Shown: positions 12,152 through 23,900 of the stretch, one piece after another | Position numbering within the stretch: position 1 is the stretch's first letter | How the letters are laid out: every line of letters begins with the position of its first letter | From: Desmodus rotundus | Taxonomy: Eukaryota > Chordata > Mammalia > Chiroptera > Phyllostomidae | Assembly (NCBI RefSeq): GCF_022682495.2 | Contig: NC_071392.1 | Coordinates: 71,012,097 to 71,076,096 of the forward strand | DNA: 64,000 nt | Direction: 5' to 3' | Program-made: the position numbers and the translations under genes | The notes under the pieces: model-generated | The model's input: only the letters and a program-made list of their open reading frames with translations | Told to the model about the DNA's origin: nothing | Databases searched by the model: none

Positions 12152-14280
12152 GTATGAAAATGTACAATCATTTACACACAAAAATGTAAATATATAAAGT
12201 TTGTGAAAAATATTTTAAGATGCTTATTTTCCCTTAATACTAGAATTCTGTTAATAAAAGTATACATTTCCTTGAATGTCAAGCCAAAACCTCACTAACA
12301 AATGCTAGAGTTTTTAGATGATGTTACTTACAGACTCAGCATTTAAAGGGGTTTCCTGCAGAATATTTGTTGAGCTTAAATTAGATCAGTAACCAGGGAG
12401 AAATTTCAGAATGAGCTATTAAATGTGAAAGAGTAGAAGCAACTTTCCAAATTGGAAACATGCAAAATAGAGCTTGGGTAAATTACTAACCAACAATATT
12501 TTTGTTATGTTGCATCTACAGTATGTTGAGTCTACTCTGCCTCTGGATAACTTCATGTCACTGGTTGTAATTCTACCTTCTGGTGCAACATAAAATAGGT
12601 CTAATCCTTCTTTCAAAAACCAGCGCTCCAAGTATTTGAAGACATCAGTCATACGTACCGAAGTCTTCTGAATATATCATTCTTCAAGGAACAGATCTCT
12701 CAAATCATGTCACTTTCCCAAATCCTTTTGGGAAAAAGATTAGGTATACTTATTAATTTAAAAATTATTTGTTGAGTGCTTATACTGTATCAGACATTAC
12801 ATGTTATTAACATTACTGACAGTAGAAGGCAGTAACAATCCATGCAGTCAGATAGTTTGTCATCATAGAAGATGAGAGAATGAGATGAAGCACATTTTAA
12901 TAAAAATCTTATCTATAACTTTCCCATTGTTTTGTACTACTATGCTTTTGAAGTTAAATTATGGGCTGTTACTTCTGAGGTCTACTTCAAAAACCAATAA
13001 CCCACACATCCTACTCACCAAAACCTGTAGAATTACCTAAGTATTACTATATTGAAGTGTTTCAGTACTTGTAGACAAGTAGTAGAACACAAGCACTGAT
13101 CTTACTGGAGACTTCCTAGAGTGCAGGGAAGCTTTGCTGGGGCATAGTCATTTTCCCAGTCTAACCTTTCAACACTCCGCCTTTGCATTGGATTTGTGAT
13201 TTTCCCCACCTTGAAGGAAAGGACAGAAAGCAGATGGCTCCGCCAGTCACCCATTCTGTCTTTTATTTCTTCCTATTTCCTGCTTCTTAGCTTTTGGTCT
13301 GTACTCGTGAACATTATATCCTCAGTTTCTCATCTTGGTAAATTATAATTTACTTAGTCACCCAACTTGTGAGTCACTTAGAGGCCTCCTTTCTCCTTCC
13401 ATTGTTCAATAGGTAATTTAGATTAATCCATCTTAATTTCCACAGAACTCTTTAATTTGTCCCTTCTGCTTTGCAGGGACTGGCATCGCCTTTCCTGAGG
13501 CCCTCATCATTTCTCGTGGAACAGTTTCCATCCTATCCTAACTGGTGCCCCTTCCTACCATGTTGACTTCTCCTTCCAGTATACATTTCATGTGATAGCC
13601 AAAAATATCTATCAAAGTTGCAATTTTTTGTACTTTCTAGTACTAAAATGTTTTTGTTGCTAAATTTTAATGCTTTAAAATAGTGTAAAAGACTCTTTGT
13701 ATTTAGATCCTGCTTAAATACAAAGATTCAGATGCCTTTGTTTCTCCCCAAATCCCCGTTACCTCAACAGTTACTGGCAGTTCTCTGGGTGGATCATGCT
13801 TATTCCCATATATGAACTCTCCCCTAATTCTTCCTACTGGACATGAAACTCTGTTCTGTCTAGCCTGTCTTATGAATTTATACTTATTTCCAAAGACCTA
13901 TCTGAAGCCTTCCCAGACTTTTCCCTGTGGCATCAAACATTTTCTCTAATATAGAACTTAATTTATGATACTGAAATTACTTGTTTGTAAGTCTTTCTCA
14001 GCCATCACACTGAAGCACTCACACAAAGACAGGAACTGAAATTTACTTCACTTTTATATTCTCAGTGTCTAGAATACTGCCTGGAACATTATAAATATTT
14101 ATTAAATAAATGTAAGTATCCAAAGCAGAATTACCTTTTCCAATTCTGCTCTAGTTTTTTGTTTCAGAAACAAAGGTAACATTATCAGTATGTACTTTAC
14201 CACAGTTGATGGGTGGAGTCTTATCGAATTGTCAATGACTAAATGTGGAAGAAACTACTTGTGATACTTCTCTTTTCTAG
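12152..14280 (+). other. Pseudogene intron 1
   Basis: Mostly unassigned AT-rich sequence. An old repeat-like block lies near 13380-13620, and an L2 3' end at about 13925-14112. The acceptor at the right edge (pyrimidine tract, then TCTAG at 14276-14280) is intact. Confidence 0.6.
13925..14112 (+). mobile_element. L2 LINE 3' end
   Basis: The ending 'tagaatactgcctggaacat' followed by 'tatttattaaataaatg' is the familiar L2 3' end. Upstream phrases also match in order. Confidence 0.65.
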
Positions 14281-14375
14281 GAGGACTTACTTAGTACATA
14301 CAGTTGGAGAGAGTGCCGCAACTGGGGGCAGCAGGAATGATATTGTGGGGAGGACGTGAATATTTTGCTTCAAAG
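14281..14375 (+). pseudogene. HYALP1: HYALP1-like pseudogene, exon 2
   Basis: The family's second exon is 90 bp; this one is 95 bp. The frame reads 'EDLLST', then a 4-bp TACA tandem duplication (about 14296-14303), then 'VGESAATG', one extra G in a run near 14325-14329, then 'AAGMILWGGREYFASK'. These two insertions account for the five extra bases exactly. The exon is followed by ATGAGT where GTGAGT is expected, so the donor is lost by one G-to-A change at 14376. Confidence 0.85.
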
Positions 14376-14539
14376 ATGAGTAGTGATTTCTCTGATGGCA
14401 TCTTGAATATATTCTAGATATTGTCCTTGTTTTAATTTTTCACATCACAGATGAATGGTTGCTGTTCATCTGCTCACTTGACTTTAATTAAGTTCAAAGA
14501 GTACAGGGACTAACACGGAGCACCTACTCTGCACCTGGG

Positions 14540-14705
14540 GTGGAAAGAGCACACACTTTCTGATCAGACAGCCTAAGTGGGAATTCAGTGTTTACATTCT
14601 TGGGGTGAGATCTTGGAAAGTTAATTAACCTCTCTGAGTCTCACTTTCTGCATCTAAATAAAAGCACTGAAATCCAGGCAGGGATTTGGGAGGTTAAATG
14701 ATGTA
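14540..14705 (+). mobile_element. MIR SINE
   Basis: It follows the MIR order: 'ttctgatcagaca', 'gatcttggaaagttaatta', 'cctctctgagtctcac', 'ttctgcatctaaa', 'gggaggttaaatgatg'. Confidence 0.7.
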
Positions 14706-15221
14706 TTGTAATTCTGATCTGTGGTTGGGAATGCACGTATGTGGAGGGCCGAACTAAATTATACTCAGATTTCAACTTCATAGGTGGTTAGTGCCCTTAA
14801 CTGCTGTTGTTCAAGGGTCGACTGTAATACATACATGCCAAAGAAAAAAATACTAAATTTAAAAAGTAAATATTATTTCATCCACACTAAGGAGGAGGGA
14901 CTCCTTCAAAATGATTCTTTATTTTTTATTACCTATGATAGAAATGCTCATGGGAGAAAAAAATATATGTACACAAAGGCTTACTAACAATAATCTACTC
15001 TTGATAGTAGTGAACACACTAAATAACTATTATTTTTTCACAACTGACTTTGAACATGTCCTGTTGGTTGCCTGCAGCACTGCCTAAATGAAATTCTGAT
15101 ACCGCAGTTTTCCTCACTTCCAGTTATTAACAAATAGTCCAATATTCAGGTGTTAAAACACCCAGCTTCATAGAACACAAAAACAGTGACCTCTCTCTCG
15201 CATGGCATGACACATACTGGT

Positions 15222-15450
15222 GATGGAGTCGTTAAGAGGAGGAGGCCAGGAGCTGGACTATTTGGGTTCCAATGCTCAGTTTTTCACCCACCAGCCATGC
15301 AACCTCGAGCAAGTCTTGACTCTACAATTTCTTTTTCATTAAAATGGGGAGAATCATACTATCATTCTAATAAGTTTATTATGTGAATGAAATTACTAAT
15401 ACATATAAAGTTGATATATAATAAGTGCCATTCAAGTGTTGCTTATTATG
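15222..15450 (+). mobile_element. MIR SINE
   Basis: It follows the MIR order: 'ggagctggactatttgggtt', 'gcaacctcgagcaagtc', 'attaaaatggggagaatca', 'tgaatgaaattac', 'aataagtgcc'. It is nearly full length. Confidence 0.7.
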
Positions 15451-16249
15451 ATCCAGGTTAAAAATTTTCGCCTCTTCTCACACCCTAAGCTTGGGTATCA
15501 GGTGTGGGGGAAAAGGGTATGGTCAATTTCTTTGTTTATTTGCTTCAAGGATGTGTGTAGGTGACTGGGTTGGAAGGTGGCAATGTGGTCACTGTAATTT
15601 TTATTTATTTAGTGGTATTTATAATTATTTTGTCTCTTAAAGGTCTTCCCACATGGCTGCCATGTAGTGGCATTTTTTGCATGAGGGTCCACTGAGGTTT
15701 GGTTAGAGCCACCCTCATTCCCCATGCGACTTTGACCTTCAAGATTATGTTCCTGAGGCATTGGAAAGAGGGAGTTGGCATACTGAATGGGGGATGTTGC
15801 TGGAGTTTTAGGCTGGGAAGAGGGTCAGGAGATTAGACTGGAGTATGTTATATTTGAAATGCTTGTGAGACATCAGGTAGAGATGTCAAATAGGTTAGGT
15901 GGGTATAGTCAGTTCAGGGATAAAGTCTGGGAATATGCATTTGGGAGTTCTATTTAAAGCAATGGGATGGGATGGGTTTATCCAGATTGAGTAGAGCTAG
16001 AGAAGAGAAGAGATCTAAGAATTCAGTCTAGGGAACTGTAGTGTTCAGAGGTCAGGAAGATGAGCTTGTAAAGGAGACCAGGAAGGAACATTTGGTGAAG
16101 CAGGAAAACCAGGAGAGTGTGGTGTCCTGACAACTAAGTGAAGGAGGTATTTCAAGGAAGAGGGCTAGGTAGAACAGTCTGTCCAAGCTGAACTTAAATG
16201 TGTTTAACTGTATTCTATGCTTTCTTTGATTACAGTTTCCCCGCAATCT

Positions 16250-16333
16250 TTTTCCTTCCTTCCTTCCTTCCTTCCTTCCTTCCTTCCTTCCTTCCTTCCT
16301 TCCTTCCTTTCTTCCTTCCTTCCTTCCTTCCTA
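16250..16333. repeat. (TTCC)n microsatellite
   Basis: A tract of about 84 bp of TTCC units, with a single interruption near 16308-16312. It gives spurious open frames rich in Leu-Pro-Ser-Phe on the + strand. Confidence 0.95.
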
Positions 16334-17029
16334 TGGTTTACTTGTTTTTATTTTATTCCATCTATCCTAGAAACCCCCTCAGATGCCTCAGACAAGGAGT
16401 CTTACCCTAAAAATAGCATTTGTTCCTTAAAAAGTATGAGACTGGCCTAGACTGAAAGTGCCTAGAACAAAAATATTACATACTTAGAGTTTTCAGAACT
16501 TGTTACTGCTTGCCAAGAGTGGTACCTGGTTCAACTGCCTGTCATTGGGAGCTTTATTCTGCCTTGACTTTCCATTTGAACTCCCTAAATCCTTACTAGA
16601 TATATTCACAGTCCTGGGGCTTTCTCTCATTGAGAAGATACTCACTGTTTTAAATGAATTGGTGTTTAATTGTGCATTAGTGTTAATATTGATAAAAATA
16701 ATTGAAGTACTAATAGAACACTCAATTTATGTTATTAATAAATCTACTAAGATTTTCCTATAGTCTTTCTTATATGGGTCAAGGCAGGAATTAACATGAT
16801 TCTAGCCAGAGTCTTCTGGGTTAGCTGATCATGTTATTTCAGTTAGGCTAGCCCATCCTTGCAGCACAGTATGACCAGCAATAGTTGGAAATGTGTCCAA
16901 GTGTTAAAGCCCAAAGTAGTGACACATCAGTGACATCTGATGTCAGGCTTATGGGAAGACAACCTTACTTACTCTCATTGGACCTTTTATGTTGGTACAA
17001 GTGACTTGGGCATTTGGTTGTAAATAATG

Positions 17030-17420
17030 ATCTTTTATAGTCTACCTCCTACAATCTGATTGATGGGTAAATAAAGTATGGAATATATAGATAAAAAATG
17101 GTGTATTATGACATACTGAACCCCAGCCAAAACTAAAAAAAGAAGAGCCACATGTATCAATATGTCTCAAGATGTTGAATTTAAAAAGCACAATAAAATA
17201 TCCCAAATAACATGAATTTATATAAATGTTTAAAAATACAAAATAGTACATATTGCTCATAATTGCATATATATGTTATAAAGTTACAAAAACATGGATG
17301 CAAAAACCACCCACCAACTTCAGGAGAGCTGTTATTTCTGCAGAGGCAGGGAAAGGAATGGGATAACTTGGCAGTTTACAGAAAAATCTGACCTAATATT
17401 AACATATACTAAGTATCGGT
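17030..17420 (+). mobile_element. Old L1M fragment (ORF2 3' end and 3' UTR)
   Basis: The phrases 'atcaatatgtctcaagatgt', 'aaaaagcacaataaaata' and 'aacatggatgcaaaaacc', ending in 'ggcagggaaaggaatggg', are in the order of the L1M ORF2/3' UTR junction. Diverged. Confidence 0.5.
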
Positions 17421-17766
17421 GTTGAAAAATATTCACAATTAAAATTAAAATTAAAAAAACCTATCTCATATTAATGATTTTCTTTTCAAAGTGTTACTAC
17501 AAATATCACTTTAGACTAAGAATAGTATCTTGTGGGAAAATGCGAATCACCTTCTGAAAATATTGGCTGCTTACACCATTCCTAACCAAAAATATGGATC
17601 GTCACTTTTGTGACTTTATAAGGGCTTAGTTAACTCTCATTTAGGTGATTAATCCACTGAAATGTTCTTCCTCAACCTTACTAAATATAAAACTTTAGAC
17701 ATTAATACCATGTGGATAATGGAATCACATTTTGAGGGTAATCTAAATATCTCTCTTTTCCTCCAG

Positions 17767-18090
17767 GAGACCTGCTTGTCTGTGCAAAGATCTGTGCAAG
17801 GGCCATCAGGCCACTTTGCTGTTCATGTGACATCTGCAGCTGAGTCAAAGTCTATGCAACAATAATGAAAGATGTGTTCACAAACACCTGAGTCCTCCTC
17901 CTACCTGCCTTTGCCTGAAAGCAGCAGTAAGAAAAATGTCCTCAGTAAGAGCTTCGTATTCATGATTTCTCCATTCAGTGAAGTGAAGACAATAAAGAGC
18001 ATGAGGAATGGCTTTGTGTATCACTGCTGTTACAGCTGGCTCAGGGGCTTGCCAGCAGGGCTCTTCGGATCTTTAGAGAGGGAAGGATGA
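17767..18090 (+). pseudogene. HYALP1: HYALP1-like pseudogene, exon 3
   Basis: The frame starts 'ETCLSVQRSVQGPSGHFAVH' and continues with 'VTSAAE', parallel to the HYAL4 exon-3 start with its 'NVTRAAE' block. A frameshift near 17842-17850 moves the EGF-like Cys segment 'LCNNNERCVHK' into another frame. A second Cys-rich motif, 'FVYHCCYSWLRGLP' (about 18010-18050), matches the C-terminal 'FxCxCYxGW' part. The open frame ends in TGA at 18088-18090. Confidence 0.8.
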
Positions 18091-18299
18091 GGCTCCTATG
18101 GCTCACTTTAATCATCAGTTTTTCTAAGCATGACCTTATCTGTAATTCTGTTGATTTTTTTTACCCCCCCACTACAATATAATGTCAAATTTTCCTTGAA
18201 CTACAGAAGAGTAGAAGATGTTGATATTTTTTCAATTTCAATCTACTTTTAAAATATTTTTTGATTTTAAAGTTAAAAAAAGATAATCATTGACTCCAT
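18091..18299. other. Sequence after the pseudogene, nothing recognised
   Basis: AT-rich, with a T/C-rich run at about 18156-18172. It may include an old 3' UTR. Confidence 0.4.
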
Positions 18300-18423
18300 T
18301 CATTGATGTAGCAGTTATTTTTTAGGTGCTTGCCTCATGCTAGACACTAGGGATAAAGACATGAACATACCAAAGTCTCCGTACTTGGAGAGCTTACATT
18401 TTTGTGGAAACTGAACAACAAAA

Positions 18424-18454
<31 letters not shown>

Positions 18455-18770
18455 AACATATATATCAAATGGTGATTAGTGCTGCGGAGAGCAATAATGA
18501 GGTTAAAGGGACTAGGGAATGTGGGAGGGAGAGCACTGGAAATTTTACATAGGGTTTTCAGCCAAGGCCTCCCGAATGAGATAACCTGAAGGCAGGAGGG
18601 CCAGGACACAAATATAATTGAGAAGTGCATTCTTGGAACAAGCAGAAACAAATGCAAAAGTCTTTGAGTGAGACCAGGTTTGGGGTGTTTCAGGACATCA
18701 AGAAGGTCAGTGTAGCTGATGCAGAAGGAAGAGTGAGGGGAGTGGGGAGCCAGGTAATTAACTATATTTG
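18300..18770 (+). mobile_element. Ancient interspersed repeat
   Basis: The sequence follows a widespread mammalian repeat phrase order: 'gctagacactagggataaag', 'gagagcttacatttttgtgg', an AATA run, 'ggtgattagtgctgcggaga', 'caaatgcaaaagtctttga', 'aggtcagtgtagctgatgca'. I recognise the pattern but cannot assign the family with certainty. A second copy is at 52070-52440. Confidence 0.55.
18417..18455. repeat. (AATA)n microsatellite
   Basis: About nine tandem AAAT/AATA units inside the old repeat. Confidence 0.9.
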
Positions 18771-21700
18771 AACTAAGAGTCTGACTGAAGGTAACCTAAA
18801 AATAGTAATTGAAGGGAAATTTCTGGAGAAAAATGGGTCAAATCAAATATATACATTTAAATCGAATAATAACAGAGCATCTATTGTGGTAAGATATTGC
18901 TACAATGGCCTTGAGACATCAATAGTTTATAGCAAATTAGAGAATTTGTAAGAAGGTCATATGGGACACGGCATACACAATAACATGGGAGCTAAAGAAG
19001 ACAACCATTGTGTTACAGCTGTTCGTATCCCAGGGACTGAGAATTCCCACATAACACAAGTGACCCCAGGATACCCAGTTACAGGGGCAAGAGGAATGCA
19101 TATTGAATGCTATAGGCTTCAACACTAGGGCTCATTTTCTGACACTCTTATGAATTCCAAAGAATTCTTTCTCTCTCTGTATGAAATGTGATTGCTTTTC
19201 TTCATAGTAGCTTTATCTTGGCTTGTGGATTCAAAAGCTTCTTGAATCTCGCTGAGAATGTCAATTAGCTATTTTTACTGTTGTTACATATTTTATTCTG
19301 TTCCATTTTCTCTGGAATCAATTGTTCCTTTTATTAATTTTTTTATTTCATATTGTTTGTTTCAACTGTTTGGTGATCCTTGGTCATCCATTTGTATTTA
19401 TAAAAGACCAGAAGGATTAAAAAACTGTCATTGGGGTCTACTCCCTGCATTTGTTTGGGTGAACTCACTCAACAAGACTCTTGTTGAATGAAAGGATGAA
19501 CTGTAAACTGCTAAAGGGCTGAAGTATCTTGACAAGATTCCATCTGGAGCATAAAAAAATAAAATAATATAGATTATAGTACACAAAACACTTAACCGCC
19601 TTTTCTCTTTGATGTGGAAATCTTTTAAATATACCATTTTCTTTACCTCTCAGTTTTCCCACTAAAGTCTTAATCAAAGCTTTCTTTCTTCCTTCTTAAG
19701 TCAGTGACTTTAAATTGGGTGTTTTCAGAAGGCAATGGTCACTTGCACCAATATACTTTTAAGAGAGTCTGCCTGGTTATAAAGAGATTTAATGCAAGCC
19801 TCCAGTTTAGCTTGGAGGACTGAGTCACCCCTGTAATGACACGTTTCTCTGAACCACCACAAGGCATCCTTTGCCTTTCAACCTCTGCTTTGTACCAGGT
19901 GACTGAAGGACCAGCAGCAAACAAAAGCAAAGGTAAAATACACTTTCGTTCTGTTTGAAAAATTTTAAGGACTGTTTTTGAACTATTCTTGGTTAGGGGG
20001 CATTAGAAATAAATAACTTTGTTAAATTTCTTAAAACACCACAATTTCTTTTTGGGCCTAACACTTTTAACTTTTCAAATACAATACTTTCAAAATGTGA
20101 GCTTGCTTTTATGAACCTATCATTCTCAAAAATATATTTGTTACTGATAGTTATATTAAATTTTGGTTATTTTTATTTATTATAAATTTATATTTGAAAA
20201 TGATTCTCACTTTAATGACTGTTCAAGGTTATTTACCTCTCCGATACAGGCACAATTTCTCTAAATAGTGTGGTTTCAGTATGTTATCATAACCTAACAC
20301 TTAACTGGGAGTAGCATCATAATGTATTCCATGAAGCAGTAAACAAAGTATAAATCAGCCATAGGAACATATATGGCTTTATAAAACAGCCACAACCTTA
20401 ATTTTTTTAAAATAAATTATAGTTGTGAAGAATTCCATAAGGTAACTTATAGACATTAATAATTATCTTTAGAGTGTAAGTGTGTGTCCTTATTGGATAA
20501 AGATTTTATTTTTGCATAATCTTGAATAAAGGTTTTCTTAAAGATGTGGTCCATAATTCTCATACCATAATGGGCAGTATTAGAGGACTGTTACTTGGAA
20601 CAAATATTGTAGATTTTAGGAAACCTGGATCCTTTCTGGAAATGGATATTCTTTTGGTCATAAAATAGATTTTTAATTTTCTTTCCAAATGCTAACAAAA
20701 AGCTGAATATTTACAGATAAGAAAATCTCTTAGTAATTGGGAAGATCTGTACATATAGATATAGATAGATAGCTAGGTAGATAGATTTATATTTTCCAGA
20801 AAAGAAAATTCCCAATGAATACAATAAAGATAAAATCTTAAATTATGTAATCTATTGGAGAGAGAAAATCTTGAAGTCAAGAAACTTCCTAATGATGGAG
20901 AAAAAAAAATCTGTCTACTGTAGTGGTTATATATACCAAAGATAAAGTGAAAGATTTAAAAAGTTATAAATTGAATAAGATAATTTAGACAATAAAACTT
21001 GACATGTCTAACTCCTTTATTGCCAGCTCCTAAGTAACTAACTCTAATCTAGAATGTTTGTTAATTGAGATACTTAAATTCCTCATATATTGTTATTGTA
21101 GAAATATCTAAGAAAGTTTGGTATATAATTTATTTCATCCTTGAAATAAAGGATGAAATAAATGAAATAAAACTCAGTTTGATGATGGAAAGAATATCTC
21201 TTGTTGAAGTATTCATAGTTTCTTAACATTTAAGTAGAGTCACAAGCAAAGAGTTGAAAAGGTGTTAAATGGAGAAAGTTAAAAAAAGAAAAATATAACA
21301 AGTTATACAAATTCATGTACAGAGATTCAGGGTTCATATTCTTTTTTTTTTGAGAATCATAACATATAACATATTTTCTTAATAAAGAACTCTATGTGAA
21401 CTTGATTCTTTCTTGGGGAAAGCTTTAGGAAATTCAGTAATTAAAGTTATATTTATACTTACAGCATCTTCATAATTACTTATTTGTTAAAACCTTAGTC
21501 TACTTAGTTTAGCACAATCCTTGAATTCTTCTATGTGTAATGGAATTGCAAGTGCTGTGAATTTCTCTTAGGAATAATCTCTAGTTGTCTTTTCACCTAA
21601 GCGTAGGTCCAAATTTTTTAATAGATCCAAATGAATGAATCCCATGTCCCCTCTTATCAACCATATTTGAAAAAAACAAATCCTACTCTTCAAGGAATAC

Positions 21701-21984
21701 TATTTCTTTGATGCATTATATTGGGTGGTTCAATAATTGGTTATTACCGAAGGCTGCAATTGCTCTAACTTTATCATAAACATTCCAGAACAAACTGATT
21801 GCAGCCTTAGTGACTGGAACATTTCTGACTTTCCTTATTGTATTAAGAGACACTCTCAAGGTTACATTTGGAAATTAAAATCTATTTCAAAATATTTTCA
21901 AGTTATATGGTTTATAAAATTAGCCTGCATGCAATTAATGGTCTTGAACAAGTAAATTTTTAAATTCTCAACCAAGGACAGTTT
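18771..21984. other. Intergenic, unassigned
   Basis: About 3.2 kb of AT-rich sequence with no nameable repeat apart from a short GATA-type run (about 20757-20787). Open frames of up to 77 codons have no conserved features. Confidence 0.4.
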
Positions 21985-22195
21985 TTTCATTGCTTTTAGA
22001 AAGAAAGTCAGGGAGAGAGGAAGGAAGAGAGAGAAATATTGATGAGAGAGAAAAACATCTACTGGGTGCCTCCCATATGCACCCAGACCAGGGTTTGAAC
22101 CCTCAACCTAGGTATGTGTCCTGACTGGGAATCAAAACCTCAACCTTTTAGTTATGGGATGACACTCCAACCAACTGAGCCACACCAGCCAGGAC
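21985..22195 (-). mobile_element. VES-type tRNA-derived SINE
   Basis: Read on the minus strand it starts near 'cctggctggtgtggctcagt' with the A-box region, passes a decayed B box, and ends in a 'ctctctccctgactttctt'-type pyrimidine tail. It is more diverged than its neighbour at 22196-22404. Confidence 0.85.
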
Positions 22196-22404
22196 ATAAA
22201 TTTTATTTATTTACTTTTAGACAGTAAAAGTAAAAGGGAGGGAGATAGAGAGGGAGAGAAACATCAATGTGTGGTTGTTTCTCATGCACACCCCCACCAG
22301 GGACCTGGCCCGAAACCTAGGCATGTGCCCTGACTGGGAATCGAACCAGCAACCCTGTGGTTCACAGGCTGGCACTCAATCTGCTGAGCCACACCAGCTG
22401 AGGC
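22196..22404 (-). mobile_element. VES-type tRNA-derived SINE
   Basis: Minus-strand copy with a clear B box ('ggaatcgaacc' on the + strand near 22338), the 'acctggcccg' block, and the 'gagagaaacatcaatgtgtg' block near the tail. It lies head-to-tail with the preceding SINE. Confidence 0.9.
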
Positions 22405-22679
22405 TAATTTTTAAGGAATTAAGGATTCTTTGTATGAATAAGTATTTACTTCACACTTATGGTTAGTATATGTTACTATAACTACTGCAGAAACTCAACT
22501 TTCTTTACTAATATCTAAATGCAACACAGTTCTCATATTGTAGGCAACCACAGTAGACAACAAATTTTCTAATTATCCTTTAAAAATGCATGCAAATTAT
22601 TGGTTAGTTAGCTACTATATTTGGTGTTTCAACAATTTATTATAACAAAGCATAATTTACTTGCATGATGATATGTACC
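22405..22679. other. Intergenic, nothing recognised
   Basis: AT-rich, no repeat or coding potential seen. Confidence 0.4.
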
Positions 22680-23900
22680 ATTTGTTACTAAAGCCTGGTG
22701 GGGACTGGTCTAATTGGCACAGTCAGCTGCAACATCAAGAACCTCATTATTCAACCAGCCTAAGGGCTTAGGAGGAGATATGTCTGTCTATGTAGCTAAT
22801 CACATAAGATCTGCTGAGGAAAGACTGTCCAGCCTATAGAAAAGTTTTATGAGCTCACTTCAGCCAACATTCTGAGGACATGCCTGGAAGCAAAATTTCA
22901 ATGGATTGGGACAAATGTTCTGGAGAAAGGCATTTTTTACCGCTTACTTTAGATGCTATAATCGAAGGAGAAGCTGTAAGGTGGGTTACGTGAAATCCAT
23001 TGGTGGTAGATAGGGGGCAGGAGAAGGCAAAGCAGGGAGATCTCTAGGACTGCATAAAAGGCAAAATGGAGAAACACATGCTTCTTTTATATTGGGGGGC
23101 GTAAGAAAGTTAATAACTAACATTTGCAGCACACAGCGACCGTATTCAGGGAACAAGATAACAGTGAGGGTTCTGTGGCCTCGTGCCAGTGGTCTCGTGC
23201 TCTGGTGGTCTTAAGCACTGGTGCTGGCGATTGTGTCTTTGAGGGGTAGGAAAAGAAAATTACTCTGACGTTTCAAGGGCATGTTAGCCTTGATGCAGAA
23301 GAACAGTGAATGGAGCTCACTTACTGACCTTTGCTAAGAAAGATACAGGCCTGGAAAGTGAATACCTGCCATGACCTGCCCAGTTAGGAATTTGTGGTCA
23401 GACCATCCTGTGTGGTCACTCTCTGACTCTGAGCTGGTCAGGCCTGCCATGTGGCACCTGGCAGCTCGTCAGGCTCATTACAAAGCCCCATTTTGGTTCA
23501 CAGACCCAAAGCTGTGAAGAAAAATACATTCAAACATAATTTCACCAGCTCTTACTTCATGTGGAACAGTCTTTTGAGATTGCATAATTTTGATGGATTT
23601 GACAGCTTACAGTCAAATCCATCTCTGAAGGCTGACAGGGTTATTTAAGGTAGGAAACATGAGTTGTAATGGCAAAGAGCGCTGAAAACTCAGGTATGAA
23701 TCAATTGAATACCAGGAAGGAGTTCAGGCCATGGTGATGCGATGTCCAAAATGTAGTTCACCTCAGAGGGCATGTCATCTTGGTTAGAAAAACTGTCCTG
23801 TGTGAAAAAGTCAGCCAGAAGCCTACAGAGTTGCAGAGAGACATGGTGGAAGGAGGGGTGGGCAAGATTTCATCCCATATTCATAAATTTTTAAATTCAA
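22680..23900. other. GC-richer unassigned block, possible degraded LTR element
   Basis: This 1.2-kb stretch is visibly less AT-rich than its surroundings and has repeat-like phrases ('ctaggactgcataaaaggca', 'gaccatcctgtgtggtcact', 'gagctggtcaggcctgccat'), but I cannot place it in a known family. No open frame above 65 codons. Confidence 0.35.

Larger units (their letters stand above)
14376..17766 (+). other. Pseudogene intron 2
   Basis: It holds two MIR copies, an old repeat-like block (about 15570-16180), a (TTCC)n tract and an old L1 fragment, listed separately. The rest is unassigned. The acceptor (CTCCAG, ending 17766) is intact. Confidence 0.6.
10743..18090 (+). pseudogene. HYALP1: Hyaluronidase pseudogene, HYALP1/HYAL6-like
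   Basis: A glycosyl hydrolase family 56 gene in three exons with the layout of HYAL4: about 10743-12151, 14281-14375 and 17767-18090. The frames contain a signal-peptide-like Val/Leu-rich segment, 'FSIFWAAPTRQC', 'LGYYPYF', the active-site 'LAVID', a 'YPDCYNWDY' stretch, 'RLWVKS', the exon-2 'GESAA' block and a Cys-rich tail ('LCNNNERCVHK'). It is dead: no ATG is seen before the signal-like segment; the active-site Trp codon between catalytic Asp and Glu is TAG (11185-11187); exon 1 has several frameshifts and an L1 3' end insertion; exon 2 has a 4-bp TACA duplication and an extra G; its donor is AT instead of GT; and exon 3 has a frameshift. In human the HYALP1 pseudogene sits upstream of HYAL4. 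The symbol rests on position and family, not on an alignment. Confidence 0.88.

Noticed and set aside
16198..16450. Overlapping Leu/Pro/Ser/Phe-rich open frames
   Set aside because: They come from the (TTCC)n tract.
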